From: Fibrobacter sp. UWB13
Lineage (GTDB): Bacteria > Fibrobacterota > Fibrobacteria > Fibrobacterales > Fibrobacteraceae
Reading direction: 5' to 3'
NCBI RefSeq assembly: GCF_900177805.1
Contig: NZ_FXAX01000001.1
Location: forward strand, 868,001 to 932,000
Length of the DNA stretch: 64,000 bases
Positions 1 to 8,291 of the stretch are shown here, piece after piece; within the stretch, counting starts at the first letter, position 1, and each line of letters starts with the position of its first letter. The notes under the pieces were generated by a model. It was not told where the DNA came from and ran no database searches. It saw only the letters and a list, made by a program, of their open reading frames with translations. Made by a program: the position numbers and the translations under genes.

Positions 1-1
1 C

Positions 2-1549
2 GATGGTCTCTACGCTACCGGAAACCTCACTGGCGGTGGCATGGGTGGCGGAATTGGCGGAATGTGGGGTGGCGGCAACGCAAACGTTACCGACAACAAC
101 AACCCGAAATGCGCAGAACCCTGCAAGGCAGCAAACTTCTGGAGAGACGATGAACTCCCCGTCCACGTGGAATACTTCGAAAAAGGAAGTTCCACCACAG
201 AAAAGACATGGGAAATCGACGCAGGCATTTCGATTATCGGTAACTACAGCCGATACAAGCCCAAAAAGAGTGTCGCCATCAAAATGGATAACGACACCTA
301 CGGCGACAAAACAATCAAATATTCTTTGTTCAAAACGCGCCCTGAAGCCAAGAAATTCAAGAGTTTCAATTTGCGCAACAACGGCAACCGTTTCTGGACG
401 GACTATGTTGGCGATGCCATGATGACCTCACTTATGGAAGGCACAGAAGTCGATTACCAGCGCAGCCGACAAGTCGTCGTATTCTATAACGGTGAATACT
501 TCGGCATCCACGATATGCGCGAACGCTTGAACAGACACTTCGTCGAAACAAACTACGGCATCGATTCCAAGTCGATCAACATGATCAAGATTACCGGTTC
601 TGGCTACGAAGCTAGCGGAACAAATGGAGCATCAACAGAAGATTACAAACAACTCGTAAATAGTATTTCTAGTGCAAATTTTGCAGGCGAAAACAACACA
701 CAGTACGAACAGATTAAGAGCAAACTCAATGTCAACAGTTTTGCCCAATACATGTTCGCCGAAATGTACTACCACAATGGTGACTGGCCAAACAATAACG
801 TGCGCGCCTGGGGCGGCAACGGATATCCGTTCAAGTTTGTCGCATTCGACACCGACCACGGTTTTGGCTTTACACCGGGCATCAGCGGTTTTGACGAAGA
901 AAATCAAAACATGTTCGACTGGGTTCTTGGTGCAAAACAGACAAGCAATCAAGGCGGAAATGGCGGCATGTGGGGCGGCTTCGGTGGAGGCATGGGCGGC
1001 GGTTTTGGCACATCGGTCGACAGCAGGGCTCCGGGAGGAATGCTCAAGAAGCTCCTCGAAAATCCAGACTTCAAGCGCCTTTTCATCAACAACGCATGCA
1101 TTCTCCTCAACAGCTACTTGACTTACGAAAAGGTGCAGAGCACGGTCCAGTCTATGATGGCAACGATTCCATCTTCGGAACAGCAGCGCGACGAACAGCG
1201 TTGGCCGCGTAACCAGGCAAACTTCAAGTGGGATCCGAGTGGTAACACGCTTATCGCCTACGCCAAGAATCGCGGAGAAAAAATCAAGCAAGAAATGGTC
1301 GAACGTTTTGACCTTGAAAGTGAAGTAACGGTCAAAATCGGAGTAAGTGGTAACGGCTCCGTGCTTGTAGACGGCATGAAACTTCCGAGCAACAATTATC
1401 AATGCAAATTCTTCACAAATAATGAACTGCAATTGACAGCAGTAGCAGGTGCCGGAGCGGTATTCACAGGATGGTCTGACGGATCAACTGAAAACCCACA
1501 TAAAGTTACCCCCACAGCAGGCATGACTATCACAGCGCAATTCAGATAA
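2..1549 (+). CDS. CotH-family protein, 5' end cut by window edge
   Basis: The frame is open to the left edge, so the N-terminus is missing and about 515 residues are visible. CotH-family proteins are atypical secreted or surface protein kinases, and in fibre-degrading bacteria they are often attached to envelope or cellulolytic machinery. The supporting motifs are DWPNNN near base 785 and FDTDHGFGF near base 845, which resemble the CotH catalytic/metal motifs. Two Gly/Met-rich stretches (visible N-terminus and bases 950-1015) look like flexible insertions. The last 75 residues form a beta-rich repeat containing FTGWSDGS, typical of InlB-B-type surface repeats. The family is fairly secure; kinase activity is inferred. 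Confidence 0.8.
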   Translation, partial: DGLYATGNLTGGGMGGGIGGMWGGGNANVTDNNNPKCAEPCKAANFWRDDELPVHVEYFEKGSSTTEKTWEIDAGISIIGNYSRYKPKKSVAIKMDNDTYGDKTIKYSLFKTRPEAKKFKSFNLRNNGNRFWTDYVGDAMMTSLMEGTEVDYQRSRQVVVFYNGEYFGIHDMRERLNRHFVETNYGIDSKSINMIKITGSGYEASGTNGASTEDYKQLVNSISSANFAGENNTQYEQIKSKLNVNSFAQYMFAEMYYHNGDWPNNNVRAWGGNGYPFKFVAFDTDHGFGFTPGISGFDEENQNMFDWVLGAKQTSNQGGNGGMWGGFGGGMGGGFGTSVDSRAPGGMLKKLLENPDFKRLFINNACILLNSYLTYEKVQSTVQSMMATIPSSEQQRDEQRWPRNQANFKWDPSGNTLIAYAKNRGEKIKQEMVERFDLESEVTVKIGVSGNGSVLVDGMKLPSNNYQCKFFTNNELQLTAVAGAGAVFTGWSDGSTENPHKVTPTAGMTITAQFR

Positions 1550-1573
1550 ACACATTTTATTCTAGTCTCCTTT

Positions 1574-1599
1574 CCCCGCGGATAACGCGGGGATTTTTT
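1574..1599 (+). terminator. Rho-independent terminator after the CotH gene
   Basis: A CCCCGCG / CGCGGGG stem with a 5-nt loop is followed by a run of seven T, starting 25 nt after the CotH stop codon. Confidence 0.85.
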
Positions 1600-1610
1600 A
1601 TATTGGGACT

Positions 1611-2297
1611 ATGTCCAGAGCAGCCAAAAGACGCAGAAAACTCATGATGATGGAGAACCAAATGATGGAGAATCAACCTCTCCCACCCTCCAATGTCAAG
1701 CTGACAAGTTCTACTAAAAAGCTGTCACCAAGAAACAAGATTCTAATTATTTTATTCATATTAGAAGTATGTTTCACTGCAGTGTTTTTCCTTCTAAGAG
1801 CAAAAACACATTCGTTTGATCTCGGCTATATCATCGACGATATATTTTTGAACAAACTTGCTGAACGTGAACTATACAGAACATTGCTTAAAATTTCATT
1901 AGCTTTCTCTTTAAGCTTTGCAATTGGCATTACTTTCCACATCCTTAAAATATTGCCAGCAAGAAAAGACAACAAAGAACCATCTACAAAAAATTTTATT
2001 ACTGAATTCATTCTTCTGCTAATACTCGCCATTGGCGTTTCAATTTCAGAAGTTATCGAACTTCCTGCAAGGTTTACAAAAAAGCCAATACTCAAAAAAG
2101 AATTCCTTATTAATAAAGATACTTGGACAACGAAATCAGGAATGCATTATGACCTTATATTCAGTAGCAAATCGAGCATAACGGTTAGCAAGCGCACTTA
2201 TTTAGCAATGGATATCGGAACTGAATTTTACACTGTTTATCAGGGGTCGTTTCTTATTGATTTTTTCCCGATGGATAAATATTTTTTGAGAAAGTAA
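1611..2297 (+). CDS. Unknown membrane protein, 228 aa
   Basis: I do not recognise the family. The N-terminal 45 residues are basic and Met-rich (RAAKRRRKLMM), pointing to a cytoplasmic tail. Three hydrophobic segments follow, at about residues 45-63, 91-112 and 130-150. The last 75 residues are soluble and beta-like. The gene starts 11 nt after the preceding terminator and is followed by spacer, so it appears to be monocistronic. No clear Shine-Dalgarno precedes the ATG. It could be a species-restricted envelope protein; no function can be assigned. Confidence 0.65.
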   Translation: MSRAAKRRRKLMMMENQMMENQPLPPSNVKLTSSTKKLSPRNKILIILFILEVCFTAVFFLLRAKTHSFDLGYIIDDIFLNKLAERELYRTLLKISLAFSLSFAIGITFHILKILPARKDNKEPSTKNFITEFILLLILAIGVSISEVIELPARFTKKPILKKEFLINKDTWTTKSGMHYDLIFSSKSSITVSKRTYLAMDIGTEFYTVYQGSFLIDFFPMDKYFLRK

Positions 2298-2408
2298 TAA
2301 AGAATCGAAACAAATACAATTAATACAATAGTATCATTTGGTGAAGTAAAAAGCAATATTATAAAGGGGTTGAATAGCTATATTAGGAACATATCCCCCA
2401 AACAACAA

Positions 2409-2444
2409 AAATCTACGTAGCTGTTGGCTGCGTAGATTTTTTTT
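2409..2444 (+). terminator. Terminator-like hairpin
   Basis: AAATCTACG pairs with CGTAGATTT around a 13-nt loop and is followed by a T run on the + strand. It lies about 110 nt after the stop of the unknown membrane protein and probably ends its transcript. It is the first of a series of stem-loops that continues to the tRNA. Confidence 0.7.
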
Positions 2445-2663
2445 ATGCATTGGAAATGCGCGGGGTAGCCAGATGGGCTGCGCTGGCTTCCCGATTGAGC
2501 ATCGGGGTAGCCAGATTGCCAAAACACTCATTTCATTTCGTGTTTTGCCCTCCGGGCTTGCTTGAGCTACGCTCAAGTCAAGGCTTAAAACCGGCTGTGT
2601 TCGCTACGCTCTCGCCGGTTTTAATCGAACTGACTTCGTCAGTTCTCACTGGACTCCGTTGAT
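2445..2663. other. Intergenic array of short perfect stem-loops
   Basis: Almost every base falls in a small dyad: 2468-2488 (AGCCAG/CTGGCT), 2490-2506 (CCCGAT/ATCGGG), 2521-2546 (AAAACAC/GTGTTTT), 2547-2557 (GCCC/GGGC), 2561-2577 (CTTGAG/CTCAAG), 2587-2622 (AAAACCGGC/GCCGGTTTT) and 2627-2645 (GAACTGAC/GTCAGTTC). Terminator-like hairpins flank the array on both sides. No convincing protein-coding frame is present. It may be a composite of intergenic repeats or a structured transcript. Confidence 0.6.
2461..2517 (-). repeat. Two copies of the tRNA-Pro 3' end
   Basis: The sequence CGGGGTAGCCAGAT (the T-arm/acceptor end of the tRNA read on the + strand) occurs at 2461-2474. It recurs with flanks, as ATCGGGGTAGCCAGATT, at 2501-2517. 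The 17-nt form is identical to 2701-2717 at the real tRNA gene. Such 3'-end copies are the usual footprint of site-specific integration into a tRNA gene or of decayed tRNA duplicates. No integrase gene lies nearby. Confidence 0.7.
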
Positions 2664-2702
2664 ATATGCAAAACGACCCCACAAGGGGGTCGTTTTGCAT
2701 AT
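2664..2702 (-). terminator. Terminator-like hairpin after tRNA-Pro
   Basis: A 17-bp perfect inverted repeat (2664-2680 with 2686-2702, 5-nt loop) abuts the tRNA 3' end. Its core is AAAACGACCCC...GGGGTCGTTTT, so an A tract, GC stem and T tract can be read in both directions. Confidence 0.75.
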
Positions 2703-2775
2703 CGGGGTAGCCAGATTCGAACTGACGACATTCTGCTCCCAAAGCAGACGCTCTACCAGGCTGAGCTACACCCCG
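2702..2775 (-). tRNA. tRNA-Pro (anticodon TGG)
   Basis: Read on the minus strand, a 7-bp acceptor stem (CGGGGTG with TACCCCG) encloses a D arm (AGCTCAGCCTGGTAGAGC), an anticodon arm with loop TTTGGGA, and a T arm with the TTCGAAT loop. The anticodon is TGG, reading proline codons. The discriminator base is A and CCA is not encoded. It is the only tRNA I can find in the window. Confidence 0.96.
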
Positions 2776-2886
2776 AAGTGACAGCAAATATAGCAAAGAT
2801 TATTGCAAAATTTGAATGAAACCGCTAAAAATTTTCATCTATAACAAATTTTTTCATAAAAACTTCACTTTTGTGCACTGAAAATA

Positions 2887-2915
2887 TTGACAATTGCCCA
2901 GTTGTGCATTATATT
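2887..2915 (+). promoter_or_regulatory. lexA promoter (sigma-70 type)
   Basis: A consensus -35 TTGACA (2887-2892) and a -10 TATATT (2910-2915) are separated by 17 nt, about 45 nt upstream of the lexA ATG. Confidence 0.85.
2895..2908 (+). promoter_or_regulatory. LexA operator (SOS box)
   Basis: TGCCCAGTTGTGCA matches TGC-N-C-N4-GTGCA, which I recall as the experimentally defined LexA box of F. succinogenes. It sits entirely inside the 17-nt spacer between -35 and -10, where bound LexA would block polymerase. This fits autoregulation of lexA. A further TTGTGCA half-like element lies at 2871-2877. Confidence 0.85.
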
Positions 2916-2959
2916 TATATTGTCCAAATTCCAGAACCCTTTATGACGAGAGGCTAAAC

Positions 2960-3616
2960 ATGGAAAACTTTAATGAAAAGCGCAAAGAACTGACGGCAAG
3001 GCAAGAAGAAATCTACGAATACATCAAGAAGTATTCCAAGGAAAACCGCATGCCGCCTACCGTCCGCGAAATCGGCAACCACTTCGACATTTCTTCGACA
3101 AACGGAGTTCGTTCCATTCTCGCAGCCCTCATCAAGAAAGGCTACATCAACCGTTCTCCACGCCTCAGCCGTGGCATCGAAATTTTAAGCTCAGACGAAA
3201 GCGATTCCAACAAGAAGGCAGCAAGCAACACGATTGAAATTCCCATTGTCGGTCGCGTTGCCGCAGGTACGCCGATTCTCGCCGTGCAGAACCTCGAAGG
3301 TACAGTTACCATCGACAGAGACTTCCTCGCCTGCCGTAGCGATGTGTTTGCTCTCCGCGTCAAGGGCGACTCCATGATCAACGCCGGCATTTTCGATGGC
3401 GACTTGATTTTCGCTCGTCAGCAAAAGACTGCCGATCTTGGCGAAATCGTCGTGGCTCAGATTGATAACGAAGCTACAGTCAAGTACTACCACCCGAGCG
3501 CAGACCACGTGGAACTTCGCCCGGCAAATCCCAAGTACAAGCCGATTATCGTGAACAACAGAAAAGACTTTTCAATTGCAGGCCGCGTCATCGGCGTCAT
3601 GAGAAAAGTCAATTAA
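2960..3616 (+). CDS. lexA: LexA, SOS-response repressor and self-cleaving protease
   Basis: A 218-aa DNA-binding repressor of DNA-damage genes. The winged-helix domain spans about residues 1-70 (PPTVREIG recognition region). The cleavage site is Ala102-Gly103 (RVAAGTP), and the catalytic dyad is Ser138 (GDSM) and Lys175 (ATVKYY). Length and domain order are normal. The ATG at 2960 is preferred to an in-frame codon 66 nt upstream because GAGAGG precedes it and because the earlier codon overlaps the promoter. RecA-filament-stimulated self-cleavage is known for the family. The SOS box inside its own promoter indicates autoregulation. Confidence 0.97.
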   Translation: MENFNEKRKELTARQEEIYEYIKKYSKENRMPPTVREIGNHFDISSTNGVRSILAALIKKGYINRSPRLSRGIEILSSDESDSNKKAASNTIEIPIVGRVAAGTPILAVQNLEGTVTIDRDFLACRSDVFALRVKGDSMINAGIFDGDLIFARQQKTADLGEIVVAQIDNEATVKYYHPSADHVELRPANPKYKPIIVNNRKDFSIAGRVIGVMRKVN

Positions 3617-3635
3617 TTTATTTTCAATGGTATAC

Positions 3636-3667
3636 AAAAAACCGAGGTTTGACGCCTCGGCTTTTTT
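3636..3667. terminator. Bidirectional terminator between convergent genes
   Basis: A CCGAGG / CCTCGG stem is flanked by an A tract and a T tract. It can end lexA on the + strand and the zinc-ribbon gene on the - strand. Confidence 0.88.
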
Positions 3668-3727
3668 ATTCTTTGGACCCCCTCCCCTATTGAGCTATGC
3701 ACTCCCAGGGGCGAGTTCAATAACAAA

Positions 3728-4786
3728 TTAATCGTCGAAATCGGCGAGTTCTTCTTCAGCTTCCTTCAAGTCAGCAGCATCCGGTCCTTCGATATCGTCG
3801 TCCTCCACTTCGTCAAGAGAGTCTCCGCCCATAGCGCCCAGCTGGTATTCCACCTTGCGAGCTTCCTTGGACTGACCCAAGTGCAAAATAGCGGCACATT
3901 CTTCGCAGTAACCGAGGTGTTTGTCGACCCAGAATTCCGGAGAAACAAGGTTCTTGTTGCAGCGCGTGCAAATCTGCGTTGCAGCTTCGCGCGTGAAGGC
4001 AGCGTTCTGTTCTTCAAGTTCCTTCAAGATGCGTTCCGTCAATTCTTCCTGCGTTTCTTCAGCAAGTGAAATCTTATGACGGATGGCGGAAGTCGGCTTC
4101 TTTTCGAGGTTCTTCATTTCAGAAGTCACCTTCTTCTTGTTGGCGCGTTCTTCCTGCTCATCAATTTCAACAAACATAATGAACTTGCAAGGTTTCTTGC
4201 CACCTTCAAGCAAAACAGCATACGGATAATCAGACTTCACTGTAGCCTTCTTCGCTTCGACCTTTTCAACGACTTCAACTTTTTCAGGGGCTTTTTCAAC
4301 CACCTTTTCAGGTTCCTTTTCTTGAACCTTTTCAACTTCCTTAACAGGTTCTTTTGCAACCTTCTTTTCGACTTCCTTTTCAGGAACGTTCTTTGCTACA
4401 GGCTTAGCCTCGACTGCCGGTTCAACCTTCTTTACAGTCTCAACATGCTTCTTTGCTGGAGTTTCAGCAGCCTTAACCACCTTTGCAGTTTCTTTCTTTG
4501 CTGATTCTTCTTTTTTGGCGACAGGCTTCTTTGCTGCTGCAGTGGACTTTGCCGGAGCAACTTTTTCCGGAGCAGCCTTCTTTACAGGTGCTGGCTCAGC
4601 CTTTGCAGCAGGTTTCTTTGCGGCAGCAACAGGCTTTGCAGGAGCCTTGGCAGGGGCAGTCTTTTTAGTCGGTGCCGGAGCAGCCTTCGCAGCAGATTTC
4701 TTTGCGGCAGCAGCGGGTTTTGTAGATTTCTTTTCAGAAGCACTCGCCTTTGCAGGCGCTTTAGATGTCGCTTTTGTTGAACTCAT
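3728..4786 (-). CDS. Lys/Ala/Pro-rich protein with C-terminal zinc-ribbon domain
   Basis: 352 aa. Residues 1-185 are a low-complexity Lys/Ala/Pro/Glu tail with repeated AKKPAAK, KKTAPAK and EKVEK blocks, resembling the basic tails of histone-H1-like bacterial proteins. From about residue 190 the protein is folded: a charged helical stretch leads to CTRC and, about 19 residues later, CEEC, a four-Cys zinc ribbon of DksA/TraR character. An acidic tail (EELADFDD) closes it. It could bind DNA, RNA or polymerase; I infer this only from composition. Its ATG lies 3 nt after the stop of the cyclophilin gene, so the two are probably co-transcribed. Confidence 0.75.
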   Translation of the reverse strand: MSSTKATSKAPAKASASEKKSTKPAAAAKKSAAKAAPAPTKKTAPAKAPAKPVAAAKKPAAKAEPAPVKKAAPEKVAPAKSTAAAKKPVAKKEESAKKETAKVVKAAETPAKKHVETVKKVEPAVEAKPVAKNVPEKEVEKKVAKEPVKEVEKVQEKEPEKVVEKAPEKVEVVEKVEAKKATVKSDYPYAVLLEGGKKPCKFIMFVEIDEQEERANKKKVTSEMKNLEKKPTSAIRHKISLAEETQEELTERILKELEEQNAAFTREAATQICTRCNKNLVSPEFWVDKHLGYCEECAAILHLGQSKEARKVEYQLGAMGGDSLDEVEDDDIEGPDAADLKEAEEELADFDD

Positions 4787-4789
4787 ATT

Positions 4790-5314
4790 TTACTTCTTTT
4801 CCACAATTTTAATGTTCAAAATCGGATCGTTCGGGTCAATACGGCACACGACATCGTGACCTTCAATGACCTTACCAAAAACAGTATGATGACCGTCTAA
4901 ATGCGGCTGCGGGAGGTGCGTAATGAAGAACTGAGAACCACCGGTATTCGGGCCTCTGTTCGCCATCGAAATCACCCCCGTCTCATGCTTAAGATTGTTC
5001 ACTTCATCATCAATGGTATAACCAGGACCACCCGTTCCATCACCCTTCGGGTCGCCACCCTGGATCATAAATCCTGGGATAACGCGATGGAAAACAAGCC
5101 CGTTATAGAAACCGGAATTAGCGAGTTCCACAAAATTTGCCACGGTATTCGGTGCAGCCTTGAAATTCAAGTCCACAACGATTTTCCCCTCATGAGTTGT
5201 AATCTCGGCAAGAATCTGTGTTGTCCCCGTGTAATCCTTGTTGAAAACCTTCCCCGCAGCAAAAGCATTTGCGGCAAGGCAAAGGGCACTGCAAATAATG
5301 AACTTTTTTAACAA
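4790..5314 (-). CDS. Secreted cyclophilin-type peptidyl-prolyl cis-trans isomerase
   Basis: 174 aa with a signal peptide ([20 protein letters not shown]) followed by a single cyclophilin domain. Core motifs are [20 protein letters not shown] and [10 protein letters not shown], containing the catalytic Arg and the substrate-pocket Phe/His. It should assist proline isomerisation of exported proteins. The start is TTG, not ATG: an in-frame stop lies two codons upstream, and GGAAG is placed 7 nt before the TTG. It precedes the zinc-ribbon protein gene by 3 nt. The family is certain; periplasmic location is inferred from the signal peptide. Confidence 0.93.
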   Translation of the reverse strand: MLKKFIICSALCLAANAFAAGKVFNKDYTGTTQILAEITTHEGKIVVDLNFKAAPNTVANFVELANSGFYNGLVFHRVIPGFMIQGGDPKGDGTGGPGYTIDDEVNNLKHETGVISMANRGPNTGGSQFFITHLPQPHLDGHHTVFGKVIEGHDVVCRIDPNDPILNIKIVEKK

Positions 5315-5472
5315 AACTTAACTTCCGTCGTTGTAACGTTCTAAAAGTATATCGTACTAAAAGAACAAATTGTACACCTAGAATATAGTTTTTTTTTAAT
5401 GGGTTCACAGCGAGTTCCAATAAACAGGCACAAGATTTCTATATTTATGCAAAAACTCTTCAACATCTTAAT

Positions 5473-7293
5473 ATGCCGCAAAACAACAATATCCGTAATT
5501 TTAGCATTATCGCCCACATCGATCACGGCAAATCCACCTTGGCCGACAGAATGATTGAATTGACCAAGACGGTCTCTAAAAACGAAATGATGAACCAGCT
5601 CCTGGACGACATGGACCTGGAACGCGAACGCGGCATTACCATCAAGGCTCACGCCATCCGCATGGTCTATGAAAAAGACGGTGAAGAATACATTTTGAAC
5701 ATGATCGATACGCCGGGGCACGTGGACTTCACTTACGAAGTCAGCCGTTCCCTCGCCGCTTGCGAAGGCGCCATCCTCGTCGTGGACGCAAGCCAGGGCA
5801 TCGAAGCGCAAACGCTTTCGAACCTCTACCTCGCTATCGAAAACGACCTTACGATCATCCCGGTTTTGAACAAAGTAGACCTTCCGGGTGCACAGCCCGA
5901 TCACGTGGCTCAGCTCGTCGGTGACCTGCTCGGCTACGATCCGGACAAGATTCCGCGCATTTCCGCAAAGACAGGCCTTAACGTGGAACAGGTGCTCGAC
6001 AAGATTGTCGACGAAATCCCGGCTCCGAAGGGCGATTCCGGCAAGCCGCTCAAGGCTCTCATTTTTGACTCCGTTTACGATTCCTACCGCGGCGTGATCA
6101 ACTACATCCGCATTGTCGAAGGCACGCTCAAGGCGGGCATGAAAATCCGCATGATGAAGACGGGTGGCGAATACGTCGTCACGGAAGTCGGTACATTCAG
6201 CATGCGCCGCGACCCGCGCCCGGAACTGACCGAAGGCATGGTCGGCTACGTGCTTGCAAACGTCAAGACGATTAGCGACGTGAAAATCGGTGACACGCTC
6301 ACGGACGCCGCCAATCCAGCCGAAGAACCGCTCCCGGGCTACAAGGACGTGCTCCCGATGATTTACTCGGGTATCTACCCCATCGACCCGGAAGATTACA
6401 AGGATTTGCGCGAAGCTCTTGAAAAGCTCCGCCTCAACGACTCCGCCCTCTGCTGGGAACCGGAAACTTCCGAAGCGCTCGGCTTTGGCTTCCGCACGGG
6501 ATTCCTCGGACTTTTGCACATGGAAATCGTGCAGGAACGTTTGGACCGCGAATTCAACGTGGACATCATCACAACCGTGCCGAACGTGGAATACCACGTA
6601 TACATGAGCGACGGCTCCATGGTGAAAATCGAAAGCCCGTCCAAGCTCCCCGACGCTAGCCGCTACGACTACATCGAAGAGCCGTATGTGAAGGCACAGA
6701 TTTTTACACCGAAGGAATATGTCGGCGCCATGATGACGCTTTGCGAAGAAAAGCGCGGCACGTTCGAAACGATGGAATACATCGACGAAACAAAGGTCAT
6801 CCTCAAGTACGACCTTCCGCTTGCCGAAATCATGTTCGACTTCTACGACCGTCTCAAGTCTCTGAGCCGCGGTTACGCAGGTCTCGACTACACGCCGAGC
6901 GAATACAAGCGCAACAACCTCGTCAAGCTCGACATTCTCTTGAACGGTGACCCGGTCGACGCCTTCTCCGTGATCATCCACCGCGACAAGGCAAACACCT
7001 ACGCCAACGCCATCTGCGTAAAACTCAAGGACCTCATTCCGCGCCAGCAGTTCGACGTCGCCATCCAGGGAGCCATCGGCGGAAAGATTATCAGCCGTTC
7101 GACCGTGAAGGCAGTCCGCAAGGACGTGCTTGCCAAGTGCTACGGCGGTGACATTACCCGTAAGCGTAAGCTCCTCGAAAAACAGAAGGAAGGTAAGAAG
7201 CGCATGAAGAGCATCGGCTCCGTGGAAGTGCCGCAAAAGGCATTCCTCGCAGTTCTCTCTCTCAGCGACGATTCTACCGGCGGCAACGACTAA
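5473..7293 (+). CDS. lepA: Elongation factor 4 (LepA), ribosomal GTPase
   Basis: 606 aa, the standard length. The G1 motif AHIDHGKST is at residues 14-22, and DTPGHVDF (G3) and NKVDLPGA (G4) follow in order. The EF-G-like domains and the LepA-specific C-terminal domain ([15 protein letters not shown]) are complete. LepA acts on translating ribosomes and promotes back-translocation or initiation quality control under stress. The gene is divergent from the cyclophilin gene, with about 160 nt between them. The next gene, a signal peptidase homologue, begins 14 nt downstream, the classic lepA-lepB arrangement. No strong Shine-Dalgarno is visible. Confidence 0.97.
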   Translation: MPQNNNIRNFSIIAHIDHGKSTLADRMIELTKTVSKNEMMNQLLDDMDLERERGITIKAHAIRMVYEKDGEEYILNMIDTPGHVDFTYEVSRSLAACEGAILVVDASQGIEAQTLSNLYLAIENDLTIIPVLNKVDLPGAQPDHVAQLVGDLLGYDPDKIPRISAKTGLNVEQVLDKIVDEIPAPKGDSGKPLKALIFDSVYDSYRGVINYIRIVEGTLKAGMKIRMMKTGGEYVVTEVGTFSMRRDPRPELTEGMVGYVLANVKTISDVKIGDTLTDAANPAEEPLPGYKDVLPMIYSGIYPIDPEDYKDLREALEKLRLNDSALCWEPETSEALGFGFRTGFLGLLHMEIVQERLDREFNVDIITTVPNVEYHVYMSDGSMVKIESPSKLPDASRYDYIEEPYVKAQIFTPKEYVGAMMTLCEEKRGTFETMEYIDETKVILKYDLPLAEIMFDFYDRLKSLSRGYAGLDYTPSEYKRNNLVKLDILLNGDPVDAFSVIIHRDKANTYANAICVKLKDLIPRQQFDVAIQGAIGGKIISRSTVKAVRKDVLAKCYGGDITRKRKLLEKQKEGKKRMKSIGSVEVPQKAFLAVLSLSDDSTGGND

Positions 7294-7307
7294 TCGCAAT
7301 CAGAACC

Positions 7308-8291
7308 ATGTCAGCACTCGATCGTAAAGTCAGGTCATTACAACGACGCCATTCCAGAGCGCACGTGTTTTTCCTCGTCTTTATCCTCGGCATCGTGCTG
7401 ACAATCATGATCGGGGTTCGCACCTATATTTTCGAGCCCGTCCGCCTGCAAGACAACTCGCTACATCCCAAATTCAAAAAGAATAGCATCATGTGGATGT
7501 GCAAGCTTCCTAGCTGTACAGAAAATATTGTCGACGGCGATTACGTCTGGGGCGTCATGCGCAACCAGGACAACATGGTTCGCAGAGTCATCGGCGTTCC
7601 AGGCGATTCCATCACGATTACGAACAACGGCAAAGTCTACACGCCACACCGCAACTTCAGATGGAAAGGCGAAGACGCATTCATCGAAACGCGCAGCATC
7701 TACGTTCCGCGCAAAGGCGATACACTCCGTTTTGACCAGCTAAGCGATGTCGAACAAGACTACTTGATAGCTCTCATGCACGAGCAGAACGAGAAAATCT
7801 ACATCAAGTCCAGTCTTTGGCAAGGCAACCGAGAAATGCCGCTAGAACGCATCGGTTCCACAAAGCTCGGAAACCGCCTTGTGAGTTTGCAAGAAATCGA
7901 CTTCATGCCCTGGCAAGACAGATTCCTCGTAGAACTCCAAATATTCCTTGCAGAACCCGGCAACACGCCCATCCATATCAAGCGTGAACTATACAACGCC
8001 AAGGATTCCTCGAAGATTTCTTTTTACGTTGTTCCTGAAGACTGCTATTACCTCCTCTGCGAAAAATCCAACCATTGCGCAGACTCCAGAGAAATCGGTT
8101 ACTTTACCACAAATCGTCTTATCGGTCGCGCCAACAAAACGGCAAACAACATTCAGAAATCATTCGACAAGCGCATTTCCGAACTTCAAAATTCAGCGAG
8201 ATCGTTGTTGAAACGCGCGACGAAAACAGGCAAAAAGCCTGAGAAAAAAGACAAAAAGAAGCCGGCAAAAAAAGAATCTACCAAAACTTAA
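7308..8291 (+). CDS. Signal peptidase I homologue with substituted catalytic lysine
   Basis: 327 aa, immediately after lepA. One N-terminal membrane helix (about residues 19-38) precedes an S26-type fold. The nucleophile box reads QDNSLHP with Ser51. The box normally written KRVxGxPGD reads VRRVIGVPGD, so the general-base Lys is Arg92. The box normally GDNRxxSxDSR reads CEKSNHCADSR: the DSR is kept and the GDN lost. A 140-residue insertion separates the boxes, and the C-terminus is a Lys-rich tail (KKPEKKDKKKPAKKE). A Lys-to-Arg change inactivates known enzymes. This protein is therefore a divergent enzyme or a non-catalytic paralogue, and another lepB is expected elsewhere in the genome. Confidence 0.85.
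   Translation: MSALDRKVRSLQRRHSRAHVFFLVFILGIVLTIMIGVRTYIFEPVRLQDNSLHPKFKKNSIMWMCKLPSCTENIVDGDYVWGVMRNQDNMVRRVIGVPGDSITITNNGKVYTPHRNFRWKGEDAFIETRSIYVPRKGDTLRFDQLSDVEQDYLIALMHEQNEKIYIKSSLWQGNREMPLERIGSTKLGNRLVSLQEIDFMPWQDRFLVELQIFLAEPGNTPIHIKRELYNAKDSSKISFYVVPEDCYYLLCEKSNHCADSREIGYFTTNRLIGRANKTANNIQKSFDKRISELQNSARSLLKRATKTGKKPEKKDKKKPAKKESTKT

Noticed and set aside
632-1432. 266-aa antisense frame within the CotH gene
   Set aside because: No start context, shadow composition, and the plus-strand gene carries recognisable motifs.
2334-2796. Short open frames over the hairpin array and tRNA on both strands
   Set aside because: They run through the tRNA or through hairpin repeats and lack ribosome sites.
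5341-7299. 652-aa open frame on the minus strand opposite lepA
   Set aside because: It is a codon-bias shadow of lepA, rich in Val/His/Arg strings, with no ribosome site and no domain; lepA is certain.
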